Positions 1-7,498 of a stretch of DNA of 8,862 nt are shown in pieces (within the stretch, counting starts at the first letter, position 1; each line of letters starts with the position of its first letter). The stretch spans positions 2,955 through 11,816 of the forward strand of contig DHXL01000324.1 in NCBI GenBank assembly GCA_002415335.1, in the 5' to 3' direction. The notes beneath the pieces were generated by a model, which saw nothing but the letters and a program-made list of their open reading frames with translations, was not told where the DNA came from and ran no database searches. The stretch is from Oxalobacteraceae bacterium UBA5157 (lineage in GTDB: Bacteria; Pseudomonadota; Gammaproteobacteria; Burkholderiales; Burkholderiaceae_D). The position numbers and the translations under genes were made by a program.

Positions 1-552
1 TTCCCGAGCATCAATCCACTGCAATACGCATTTCTCGGACCGTTGGTCGGGGCGCTGGCGCGTGTCGCGGGCGGCTGGGTATCCGACAGGCTGGGTGGTG
101 CACGCGTGACGTTCTGGACCTTCCTGGTGATGATCGCCGCCGTGCTGGGCGTGCTGGCATTCTTGCCGCATGCCGGAGCCGGCGGCAGTTTCTGGGGCTT
201 CTTCTGGATGTTCATGCTGCTGTTTGCCGGTACCGGCGTCGGCAATGCGTCAACCTTCCGCATGATTCCAGTGATCTTCCTGACCGAACGCCAGCGCGCG
301 GCGGCCGGCCAGGGTGCAGCAGCGCAGGCGCAGGCGGTGGTCGATGCGAACAAGGAGGGCGCCGCGGTGCTCGGCTTCACGTCGGCGGTGGCGGCCTACG
401 GCGCCTTTTTCATTCCGAAGAGCTATGGCACGTCGATCGCCCTGACCGGCGGGCCGGGTGCGGCGCTGTGGGTCTTTATCGGCTTCTATGCCACGTGCGT
501 CGCGCTGACCTGGTGGTTCTACGCGCGCAAGGGCGCCGACATGCCGTGCTAG
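1..552 (+). CDS. narK: NarK-type nitrate/nitrite transporter, C-terminal part (5' end outside window)
   Basis: Major facilitator family inner-membrane transporter for nitrate uptake and nitrite export. The frame is open from base 1 and ends at TAG 550-552, giving the last 183 residues; the real start lies upstream, and the TTG at 43 is internal. Visible features are the cytoplasmic MFS loop GGWVSDRLGGARVT (about residues 24-37) just after GALAR, whose Arg may be the TM8 substrate-binding arginine, and the second nitrate signature GVGNASTF (79-86). Hydrophobic segments lie near residues 37-56, 64-94, 120-139 and 153-174. The C-terminus ARKGADMPC resembles NarK2-like proteins of Pseudomonas and Burkholderiales as I recall them. 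It precedes narG by 203 bases, the usual position for a transporter feeding the reductase. A fused or tandem narK1-narK2 arrangement upstream cannot be judged from here. Confidence 0.95.
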   Translation, partial: FPSINPLQYAFLGPLVGALARVAGGWVSDRLGGARVTFWTFLVMIAAVLGVLAFLPHAGAGGSFWGFFWMFMLLFAGTGVGNASTFRMIPVIFLTERQRAAAGQGAAAQAQAVVDANKEGAAVLGFTSAVAAYGAFFIPKSYGTSIALTGGPGAALWVFIGFYATCVALTWWFYARKGADMPC

Positions 553-755
553 TCAAGCCCGCATCCACTTGTAGTCCATTGTGACTAGGACGGCTAGTTC
601 CAACGCCGAGCGCAGTCAGACTTCTTGCGGGTAGCAGGCAAGGAGTCGGCTGCGTAGACTTGCTACATCCCTGGTTGCATCGCAGATTGCACGCATTAAC
701 GGATGCTCAAATTTAGTCAAGGCGCCTGTCCGACGGGCGCATCTATGGAGATAGC
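553..755 (+). other. narK-narG intergenic region / narG leader
   Basis: This 203-base non-coding gap holds several dyads. ACTAG (584-588) and CTAGT (594-598) flank a 5-base loop. GTAGCA (631-636) can pair with TGCTAC (661-666), and GCAAG (638-642) with CTTGC (659-663). TTGCA occurs twice at a 12-base period (675-679, 687-691). A GC-rich dyad lies at 722-740, directly before the ribosome binding site. None of the hairpins is followed by a T-run, so I see no clear terminator for narK. No full FNR/Dnr site (TTGAT-N4-ATCAA) or NarL heptamer pair is visible, only half-sites such as GTCAA at 716-720. narG is probably transcribed by read-through from upstream, from a poorly matching local promoter, or both. 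Confidence 0.6.
722..740 (+). repeat. GC-rich hairpin in the narG leader
   Basis: GCGCC (722-726) pairs with GGCGC (736-740), and the pairing continues inward through a T-G wobble, G-C and T-A to a 3-base loop, an 8-pair stem. It ends six bases before the GGAG ribosome binding site at 747-750, so in mRNA it would lie just upstream of the ribosome footprint. It could affect translation initiation or protect a processed 5' end. It could also be a protein-binding dyad, or chance in GC-rich DNA. Confidence 0.45.
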
Positions 756-3700
756 ATGAGTCATTTTCTGGACCGCCTGAATTTTTTCGGCAAGCCCAAG
801 GAAACCTTTTCCAATGGTCACGGCGCAGTGGTCAACGAGGACCGTACGTGGGAAAACGCCTACCGCCAGCGCTGGCAGCATGACAAGATCGTACGCTCGA
901 CGCACGGCGTCAACTGCACCGGCTCCTGCAGCTGGAAGGTGTATGTCAAGAACGGCCTGATCACCTGGGAAACCCAGCAAACCGATTACCCGCGCACCCG
1001 TCCCGATCTGCCGAACCATGAGCCGCGCGGCTGCCCGCGCGGCGCCAGTTATTCGTGGTATGTGTATTCGGCGCAGCGCGTCAAGTATCCGATGGTGCGC
1101 GGACGCCTGATGGAGATGTGGCGCGAGGCGCGTCTGACGATGGCGCCGGTGTTCGCATGGGAATACATCAGCCAGAATCCCGAGCGCGCGAAGTCCTACA
1201 AATCGGTGCGCGGCCTCGGCGGCTTCGTGCGCGCCAAGTGGGACGAGGTCAACGAAATCATCGCCGCCGCCAACGCGTTCACCATCAAGAAATTCGGCCC
1301 GGACCGCGTGGTCGGCTTCTCGCCGATTCCTGCGATGTCGATGGTTAGCTATGCGGCCGGCACGCGCTACCTGAGCCTGATCGGCGGCGTCGCGCTGAGC
1401 TTTTACGACTGGTATTGCGACTTGCCGCCGGCCAGCCCGCAAGTCTGGGGCGAACAGACCGACGTGCCGGAATCGGCCGACTGGTTCAACTCGACTTACC
1501 TGATGGTATGGGGCTCCAATGTACCGATGACGCGTACGCCGGATGCCCATTTCTACACCGAGGTGCGCTACAAGGGCACCAAGACCGTCGCGGTGTCGTC
1601 CGACTTCGGCGAGATGGCCAAGTTCGGCGATATCTGGCTGGCGCCGAAGCAGGGCACCGACGCCGCGCTCGCGATGGCGATGGGCCACGTGATCCTGAAG
1701 GAATTCCACGCCAACAGCCAGTCGGCTTACTTCCGCGGCTACGCCAAGCAATACACCGATTTCCCGATGCTGGTTTTGCTGAAACAGAAAAATGGCGCGC
1801 TGGTGCCGGAATATTTCCTGCGCGCGTCGCACCTCGCGAACAACCTCGACGAGACCAATAATCCGGAATGGAAGACGCTGGTCATCGATGAAACGACCGG
1901 CGACATTTCGGCGCCGGCCGGCTCGATCGGATTCCGCTGGGGCGAATCCGGTAAATGGAACCTGGAGCAGAAAGCCGGCACCAGCGGCAAGGCGATCGAT
2001 CCGCGCCTGTCGCTGATTGATTGCAGCGACGATGTGCTGCCGGTCGGCTTCGCATACTTCGGCGGCAAGGATGCCGACGATCTGTTGCTGCGCAATGTGC
2101 CGGTGAAGAAAGTCCAGCTGGCCGACGGCAGCATCGCGCTGGTGGCAACCGTATTCGATCTGACGCTGGCGAACTACGGCATTGATCGCGGCCTCGGCGG
2201 CGGCAATGTCGCCAGGGACTTCGACGACGACGTTCCCTACACTCCGGCCTGGCAAGTCAAGCACACCGGCGTCAAGGCCGCCGACGTGATTACGGTCGCG
2301 CGTCAATTCGCCGAGAACGCCGACAAGACCCATGGCAAGAGCATGGTGATCGTCGGCGCCGCGCTGAACCACTGGTACCACATGGACATGACGTATCGCG
2401 GCATCATCAACATGCTGATGATGTGCGGCTGCGTCGGCCAGTCCGGCGGCGGCTGGGCGCATTACGTGGGACAGGAAAAACTGCGGCCGCAAACCGGCTG
2501 GACCCCGCTCGCGTTTGCGCTCGACTGGAACCGTCCGATGCGCCAGATGAACGGCACGTCGTTCTTCTATGCACATACCAGCCAGTGGCGCCACGAGAAA
2601 CTGAACACGGCGGAAATCCAGTCGCCATCGGCCGACGGCAGCGTCGCGCAGATGTCGCTGATCGATTACAACGCCAAGTCGGAGCGCATGGGCTGGCTGC
2701 CGTCCGCGCCGCAACTCGAAACCAATCCCCTTGAAGTCACGCGGGCGGCGGCAGCGGCTGGCAAGGATGTCGCGCAATACGCGGTCGAGCAGATCAAGGC
2801 CGGCAAGCTGAATTTCTCGTGCGACGATCCGGACAATCCGGCCAACTTCCCGCGCAACATGTTCGTGTGGCGTTCGAATATTCTCGGCAGCTCCGGCAAG
2901 GGTCACGAATACTTTCTCAAGTATCTGCTAGGCACGCAGAACGCACTGATGAGCGACGAGGACGGCTGCGTCAAACCGAAGGACATCAAGGTCCGGCCTG
3001 CCGCCGAAGGCAAGCTGGACCTGCTGGTGGTGCTCGACTTCCGCATGTCGACCACCTGCCTGTACGGCGACATCGTGTTACCGACCGCGACCTGGTACGA
3101 AAAGGATGACTTGAACACGTCCGACATGCATCCGTTCATCCATCCGCTGTCGGAAGCGGTGCAGCCGTTGTGGCAGTCGAAATCCGACTGGGAAATCTAC
3201 AAGGGCATCGCCGAGAAATTCTCGGAAATCGGCGGCGAGTATCTCGGCACGCAAAAGGACTTGATCCTGTCGCCGCTGTTGCACGACACCCCGGGCGAAC
3301 TCGGCCAGCCGTTCGATCCGAAAGACTGGCGCGCCGGCGAATGCGAACCGATACCGGGCAAGACCATGCCGAGCATGACCGTGGTCGAGCGCGACTATCG
3401 CGACATCTACAAGAAATTTACCTCGATTGGTCCTTTGCTGGAAAAAATCGGCAACGGCGGCAAAGGCATCGGCTGGGAAACCAAACACGAAGTCGACGTG
3501 CTGCGCGGGATCAATCGCACGGTACTGGAAGAGGGCGTGTCGAAAGGTCAGCCACGCTTGAATACCGCGATCGACGCGGCTGAAATGATCTTGTCGCTGG
3601 CGCCGGAAACCAACGGCCACGTCGCGGTAAAGGCATGGGCCGCGCTGTCCAAGATGACCGGACGCGATCACACCCATCTGGCGCTGCCGCGCGAGCATGA

Positions 3701-4478
3701 CAGCATCCGTTTCCGCGACGTGCAGGCGCAGCCGCGCAAGATCATTTCATCGCCGACCTGGTCCGGACTGGAATCGGAAGAAGTCAGCTACAACGCCGGT
3801 TATACCAACGTGCATGAATTGATCCCATGGCGCACCCTGACCGGCCGCCAACAGTTCTACCAGGATCACCTGTGGATGCGTGATTTCGGCGAAGGCCTGT
3901 GCGTGTACAAGCCGGCCATCAATACCAAGACCACGGCATCGATGCTCGGCGCGAAGCCGAACGGCAACAAGGAAATCGCGCTGAACTGGATTACGCCGCA
4001 TCAGAAATGGGGTATCCACTCGACGTATTCCGACAACTTGCGGATGTTGACTTTGTCGCGCGGCGGCCCGCACGTCTGGCTGTCTGAAATTGACGCCAAG
4101 GTGGCCGGTATTGTCGACAACGACTGGATCGAGATCTTCAACGTCAACGGCACGCTGACCGCGCGCGCCGTGGTCAGCCAGCGGGTGCCGGTCGGCATGA
4201 CGCTGATGTATCACGCACAGGAAAAAATCATCAACGTGCCGGGTGCCGAAATGTCCGGCAAGCGCGGCGGCATCCACAACTCGGTGACGCGCACGGTAAC
4301 CAAACCGACCCACATGATCGGCGGCTACGCGCAACTGTCGTACGGCTTCAATTATTACGGCACGGTCGGCTCGAACCGCGATGAGTTTGTATTGATCCGC
4401 AAGATGAAGAAGGTCGACTGGCTGGAAGGTCCGTTGAAGGTCGGGCAAGATGATGAACAAGTCGGGAGCGCAGCATGA
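756..4478 (+). CDS. narG: Respiratory nitrate reductase alpha subunit NarG
   Basis: Catalytic subunit of the membrane-bound quinol:nitrate reductase; it reduces nitrate to nitrite at a Mo-bisMGD centre on the cytoplasmic side. It has 1240 residues, close to E. coli NarG (1247), and is recognisably similar along its whole length. The N-terminus MSHFLDRLNFF is the vestigial Tat-like leader of NarG. The FS0 [4Fe-4S] ligands are His50, Cys54, Cys58 and Cys93. Asp222 in YDWYCDLPPAS matches the aspartate that ligates molybdenum. Family blocks GWAHYVGQEKLRPQTGW (about 565-581), TATWYEKDDLNTSDMHPFIHP (about 780-800), and the dinucleotide-binding region with TPHQKWGIHSTYSDN and MIGGYAQLSYGFNYYGTVGSN near the C-terminus are intact. 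The start ATG at 756 has GGAG at 747-750. The stop overlaps the narH start (ATGA), implying coupled translation. No frameshift or missing key residue was seen. Confidence 0.99.
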   Translation: MSHFLDRLNFFGKPKETFSNGHGAVVNEDRTWENAYRQRWQHDKIVRSTHGVNCTGSCSWKVYVKNGLITWETQQTDYPRTRPDLPNHEPRGCPRGASYSWYVYSAQRVKYPMVRGRLMEMWREARLTMAPVFAWEYISQNPERAKSYKSVRGLGGFVRAKWDEVNEIIAAANAFTIKKFGPDRVVGFSPIPAMSMVSYAAGTRYLSLIGGVALSFYDWYCDLPPASPQVWGEQTDVPESADWFNSTYLMVWGSNVPMTRTPDAHFYTEVRYKGTKTVAVSSDFGEMAKFGDIWLAPKQGTDAALAMAMGHVILKEFHANSQSAYFRGYAKQYTDFPMLVLLKQKNGALVPEYFLRASHLANNLDETNNPEWKTLVIDETTGDISAPAGSIGFRWGESGKWNLEQKAGTSGKAIDPRLSLIDCSDDVLPVGFAYFGGKDADDLLLRNVPVKKVQLADGSIALVATVFDLTLANYGIDRGLGGGNVARDFDDDVPYTPAWQVKHTGVKAADVITVARQFAENADKTHGKSMVIVGAALNHWYHMDMTYRGIINMLMMCGCVGQSGGGWAHYVGQEKLRPQTGWTPLAFALDWNRPMRQMNGTSFFYAHTSQWRHEKLNTAEIQSPSADGSVAQMSLIDYNAKSERMGWLPSAPQLETNPLEVTRAAAAAGKDVAQYAVEQIKAGKLNFSCDDPDNPANFPRNMFVWRSNILGSSGKGHEYFLKYLLGTQNALMSDEDGCVKPKDIKVRPAAEGKLDLLVVLDFRMSTTCLYGDIVLPTATWYEKDDLNTSDMHPFIHPLSEAVQPLWQSKSDWEIYKGIAEKFSEIGGEYLGTQKDLILSPLLHDTPGELGQPFDPKDWRAGECEPIPGKTMPSMTVVERDYRDIYKKFTSIGPLLEKIGNGGKGIGWETKHEVDVLRGINRTVLEEGVSKGQPRLNTAIDAAEMILSLAPETNGHVAVKAWAALSKMTGRDHTHLALPREHDSIRFRDVQAQPRKIISSPTWSGLESEEVSYNAGYTNVHELIPWRTLTGRQQFYQDHLWMRDFGEGLCVYKPAINTKTTASMLGAKPNGNKEIALNWITPHQKWGIHSTYSDNLRMLTLSRGGPHVWLSEIDAKVAGIVDNDWIEIFNVNGTLTARAVVSQRVPVGMTLMYHAQEKIINVPGAEMSGKRGGIHNSVTRTVTKPTHMIGGYAQLSYGFNYYGTVGSNRDEFVLIRKMKKVDWLEGPLKVGQDDEQVGSAA

Positions 4479-6031
4479 AGATCAGGGCACAAATCGGGAT
4501 GGTGCTGAACCTCGACAAATGCATCGGTTGCCACACTTGCTCGGTTACGTGCAAGAACGTCTGGACCAGCCGCGACGGCGTCGAGTACGCATGGTTCAAC
4601 AATGTCGAGACCAAGCCCGGCATCGGCTATCCGAAGGAATGGGAAAACCAGGACAAGTGGAATGGCGGCTGGAAACGCAACGCGGCCGGCAAGATCGAGC
4701 CGCGCCAAGGCAGCCGTCTGAAAATTCTGTCGAATATCTTCGCTAATCCGAACCTGCCGGCGATCGACGAATATTACGAGCCGTTCACCTACGACTACGA
4801 GCGCCTGCAGAACGCGCCGCTGTCCGAGACGCCGCCGACCGCGCGCCCGATATCGGTCATTACCGGCCAGAAAATGGACAAGATCGAATGGGGTCCGAAC
4901 TGGGAAGACGACCTCGGCGGCGAGTTCGCCAAACGCAGCAAGGACAAGCTGTTCGACAACATGCAGAAAGAGATGTACGGCACGTTCGAGAACACCTTCA
5001 TGATGTACTTGCCGCGCCTGTGCGAACACTGCCTGAACCCGACCTGCGTCGCGTCCTGCCCGTCCGGCTCGGTCTACAAGCGGGCAGACGACGGCATCGT
5101 GCTGATCGATCAGGACAAGTGCCGCGGCTGGCGCATGTGCATCTCCGGCTGCCCGTATAAGAAGATTTACTACAACTGGTCGTCCGGCAAGGCCGAGAAA
5201 TGCACGTTCTGCTATCCGCGCATCGAAGCCGGCCAACCGACCGTGTGCTCGGAAACCTGCGTCGGTCGCATCCGCTATCTCGGCGTGCTGCTGTACGACG
5301 CCGACAAGATCGAAGCGGCAGCCTCGGTGGCCGATGTGCAGGATCTGTACGAGTCGCAACTCGGTCTGTTCCTCGACCCGCACGATCCGGCGATCATCGA
5401 GGAAGCCCGCAAGCAGGGCATACCTGACGCATGGCTGGAATCGGCCAAGAGATCGCCGGTCTATAAGATGGCGGTGGAATGGAAAATCGCGTTCCCGCTG
5501 CATCCGGAATACCGCACGCTGCCGATGGTCTGGTACATCCCGCCGCTGTCGCCGATCCAGGCCGCGGCCGAGTCCGGCAAGATGAGCATGAACGGCATCC
5601 TTCCCGATACCAAGAGCCTGCGCATTCCGGTGAAATATCTGGCCAACCTGCTCACCGCCGGCAAGGAAGCGCCGGTGATCAGCGCGCTGGACCGCATGCT
5701 GGCGATGCGCGCCTACATGCGCAGCAAGTCGGTCGACAAGGTCGAGAATCTGACCGTGTTGAAACAGGTCGGCTTGAGCCAGGCGGAGGTCGAGGACATG
5801 TATCACATCCTGGCGATCGCCAACTATGAAGACCGCTTCGTGATCCCGAGCAGCCACAAGGAAATGGCGGAGGACAGCTTCAACGAAAAGGGTTCGTGCG
5901 GCTTCAGCTTCGGCAACGGCTGCTCGGATGGGGTTAGCGACAGCTCGCTGTTCGGCAAGAAAAAGCACGGCTCGACCATCTTTGTCGAGATGCCGAAATC
6001 GCGCAAGAAGAAGGAGCCGGAAAGTGTCTAA
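4475..6031 (+). CDS. narH: Respiratory nitrate reductase beta subunit NarH
   Basis: Electron-transfer subunit carrying four Fe-S clusters between NarI hemes and NarG; cytoplasmic, bound to the membrane through NarI. It has 518 residues (E. coli NarH 512). Four cysteine groups are present: Cys16/19/22/26; Cys183/186/191/195; Cys216/222/226 with Trp219 in the place of a cysteine (CRGWRMC), the hallmark of the [3Fe-4S] cluster; and Cys243/246/258/262 (CTFCYP...CSETC). Together these give three [4Fe-4S] and one [3Fe-4S]. The C-terminal part contains PEYRTLPMVWYIPPLSP, the NarH-specific region packing on NarG/NarI, and the protein ends in a Lys/Arg-rich tail (KSRKKKEPESV). The start ATG 4475 overlaps the narG stop by four bases. 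Confidence 0.99.
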   Translation: MKIRAQIGMVLNLDKCIGCHTCSVTCKNVWTSRDGVEYAWFNNVETKPGIGYPKEWENQDKWNGGWKRNAAGKIEPRQGSRLKILSNIFANPNLPAIDEYYEPFTYDYERLQNAPLSETPPTARPISVITGQKMDKIEWGPNWEDDLGGEFAKRSKDKLFDNMQKEMYGTFENTFMMYLPRLCEHCLNPTCVASCPSGSVYKRADDGIVLIDQDKCRGWRMCISGCPYKKIYYNWSSGKAEKCTFCYPRIEAGQPTVCSETCVGRIRYLGVLLYDADKIEAAASVADVQDLYESQLGLFLDPHDPAIIEEARKQGIPDAWLESAKRSPVYKMAVEWKIAFPLHPEYRTLPMVWYIPPLSPIQAAAESGKMSMNGILPDTKSLRIPVKYLANLLTAGKEAPVISALDRMLAMRAYMRSKSVDKVENLTVLKQVGLSQAEVEDMYHILAIANYEDRFVIPSSHKEMAEDSFNEKGSCGFSFGNGCSDGVSDSSLFGKKKHGSTIFVEMPKSRKKKEPESV

Positions 6032-6077
6032 GAAAGTGTGTAATTCAGAATCGAATCCTGCGGAAAAAGGAAGCGCC

Positions 6078-6794
6078 ATGAAACAGTTGAAAATCCTGTC
6101 CGCCTTGCTGCTGTATCCGGAGCCGGTGCTGATCGCGCATTTGCCCGAGCTGGAGACAATGCTGCTGGATGCGCCGGCGATGCACGATCTCTTGTGTCCG
6201 CTGTTTAACTACCTGACCAGCGAGGACCTGATCACGGTGCAGCAAAACTACGTGATGACCTTCGATCGCAATCCTTCGCATTCGCTGCATTTGTTCGAGC
6301 ATATCCACGGCGAATCACGCGATCGCGGGCAGGCGATGGTCGACTTGATGGAAGAGTACAAGAAGCATGGACTGGAAATGGGTGGGGATGATTTGCCCGA
6401 CTTCGTGCCGCTGTTTCTGGAGTTTCTGTCCCAGCTGGATGATCGTGAGGAAGTCGGTAGATTGCTGGGTGACGCCATCCACGTGCTGGCCCATATCGGT
6501 CGCAAACTCAGGGCCAACGGCAGCCCCTATGCCGGCGCGTTCGAGGTGCTGCAGCAGCTCAGTCCGGTCGCGGCCGAGGAATTGTCGGAGCCGCCGGTGC
6601 GCGATATGGACGAAGCGCTGGAAACGTTCGGTCCCGGCGCAGATGGCGTGGAACCCCTGTTGAAGACGATGGCCGGCGGTGCGCAAGCGATTAACTTTTA
6701 CCCGAAACGGACGACTGACCCTGCTGCCAGGCGGACGGACGCAGAGTCCGGCAATGACCGGACGATGCCGGCCCATGAGGAGAGAACAGCATGA
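6078..6794 (+). CDS. narJ: Nitrate reductase assembly chaperone NarJ (delta subunit)
   Basis: System-specific cytoplasmic chaperone of the NarJ/TorD/DmsD family. It binds the NarG N-terminus, permits Mo-bisMGD insertion and releases NarGH to NarI; it is not part of the final enzyme. From ATG 6078 it has 238 residues, like E. coli NarJ (236). The family block is clear: YVMTFDRNPSHSLHLFEHIHGESRDRGQAM (about residues 57-86), followed by DLPDFVPLFLEFLSQLDD (about 104-121). The N-terminus KQLKILSALLLYPEP aligns with the usual first helix, and GGAAG at 6069-6073 lies just before the start, so ATG 6078 is chosen. An in-frame GTG at 6024 with GGAG at 6013-6016 would add 18 residues and overlap the narH stop. 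The C-terminal 35 or so residues are polar and probably disordered. The stop overlaps the narI start (ATGA). Confidence 0.97.
   Translation: MKQLKILSALLLYPEPVLIAHLPELETMLLDAPAMHDLLCPLFNYLTSEDLITVQQNYVMTFDRNPSHSLHLFEHIHGESRDRGQAMVDLMEEYKKHGLEMGGDDLPDFVPLFLEFLSQLDDREEVGRLLGDAIHVLAHIGRKLRANGSPYAGAFEVLQQLSPVAAEELSEPPVRDMDEALETFGPGADGVEPLLKTMAGGAQAINFYPKRTTDPAARRTDAESGNDRTMPAHEERTA
6746..6771 (+). repeat. Alternative hairpins in the narJ 3' end, upstream of narI
   Basis: GTCCGG (6746-6751) and CCGGAC (6758-6763) form a perfect 6-bp stem with a 6-base loop. An overlapping, mutually exclusive stem is CCGGCA (6748-6753) with TGCCGG (6766-6771). They lie within the narJ tail codons, a few bases before the narI ribosome binding site AGGAG (6778-6782). 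They could modulate narJ-to-narI coupling or mRNA stability, but GC-rich coding sequence makes chance pairing common. Confidence 0.35.
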
Positions 6795-7474
6795 ATTACC
6801 TGCATCAATTTGTATTCGGAATTTATCCCTACATCGCACTCGCGATCTTCCTGCTTGGCAGCCTGATCCGCTACGACCGCGAACAATACAGCTGGAAATC
6901 GGAATCCAGCCAGCTGTTGTATCGCGGCAGCCTGCGGCTAGGCAATAACCTGTTTCACATCGGAATCATCGGCCTGTTTCTCGGCCATGCAGCCGGACTG
7001 CTGACGCCGGTGATCGTCTGGGATACGCTCGGCGTCTCGCATGGCGCCAAGCAAATCGTCGCGATGACGGCCGGCGGCCTGATGGGCAGTTTGTGCCTGA
7101 TCGGCATCGTGATTTTACTGGTGCGGCGCTTCTCCAACGACCGGTTGCGCGCGGTCACCACGATCAAGGATAAGGTCGTGCTGCTATGGATACTGGCCAC
7201 CCTGCTGTTGGGCCTGTCGTCGATCTTCGTGTCGGCGCACCACCTGGATGGCCACGACATGGTGCAACTGATGACCTGGGCGCAGCATATCCTCACGTTC
7301 CGAGGCGACGCCGCGTCATTCATCGTTGACGTGCCATTCATTTTCAAGCTGCACCTGTTCATGGGCATGTCGGTGTTCGTCATCTTCCCGTTCACCCGCC
7401 TGGTGCACGTCTGGAGCGGGTTCAATACCGTGCGCTACCTGAGCCGCGCCTATCAACTGGTGCGTGCGCGCTAA
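6791..7474 (+). CDS. narI: Respiratory nitrate reductase gamma subunit NarI (cytochrome b)
   Basis: Integral membrane diheme cytochrome b that oxidises quinol at the periplasmic side and passes electrons to NarH. It has 227 residues (E. coli 225). Hydrophobic segments lie near residues 5-25, 52-72, 88-110, 124-147 and 181-204, matching the five-helix NarI fold. The four heme-ligand histidines are present: His56 and His66 in NLFHIGIIGLFLGH, and His188 and His206 in FKLHLFMG...RLVHVWS, corresponding to E. coli His56/66/187/205. The start ATG 6791 overlaps the narJ stop by four bases and has AGGAG at 6778-6782, eight bases upstream. It ends 24 bases before the parvulin gene. Confidence 0.99.
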   Translation: MNYLHQFVFGIYPYIALAIFLLGSLIRYDREQYSWKSESSQLLYRGSLRLGNNLFHIGIIGLFLGHAAGLLTPVIVWDTLGVSHGAKQIVAMTAGGLMGSLCLIGIVILLVRRFSNDRLRAVTTIKDKVVLLWILATLLLGLSSIFVSAHHLDGHDMVQLMTWAQHILTFRGDAASFIVDVPFIFKLHLFMGMSVFVIFPFTRLVHVWSGFNTVRYLSRAYQLVRAR

Positions 7475-7498
7475 CCGTTTGAGTCGGAGAGGACAACC

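Noticed and set aside
627..633. Candidate NarL heptamer ending in GTA
   Set aside because: Only five of seven positions agree with the reverse heptamer and no paired site is nearby.
687..716. Sigma70-like promoter TTGCAC (687-692) with ATTTAG (711-716)
   Set aside because: The -35 is partial and the -10 is poor, with an 18-base spacer; such matches are expected by chance.
697..720. Candidate FNR/Dnr boxes around CTCAA (706-710) and GTCAA (716-720)
   Set aside because: Only one half-site of each fits; the partner halves match at about one of five positions, so these are not called as sites.
717..2906. A long open frame (about 729 codons) on the - strand antisense to narG
   Set aside because: It is the mirror of narG codon bias in GC-rich DNA; its translation is rich in Arg, His and Ala, shows no family motif I recognise, and narG is intact on the opposite strand.
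5928..6077. A 50-codon upstream extension of the narJ frame
   Set aside because: It begins deep inside narH and its translation is Arg/Ser-rich shadow sequence; NarJ homologues begin near ATG 6078. Only the final 18 codons (from GTG 6024) remain a possible extension.
4355..6079. A long open frame (about 574 codons) on the - strand antisense to narH
   Set aside because: Same cause: it follows the narH codon phase, has low-complexity composition, and lies over a fully functional narH.
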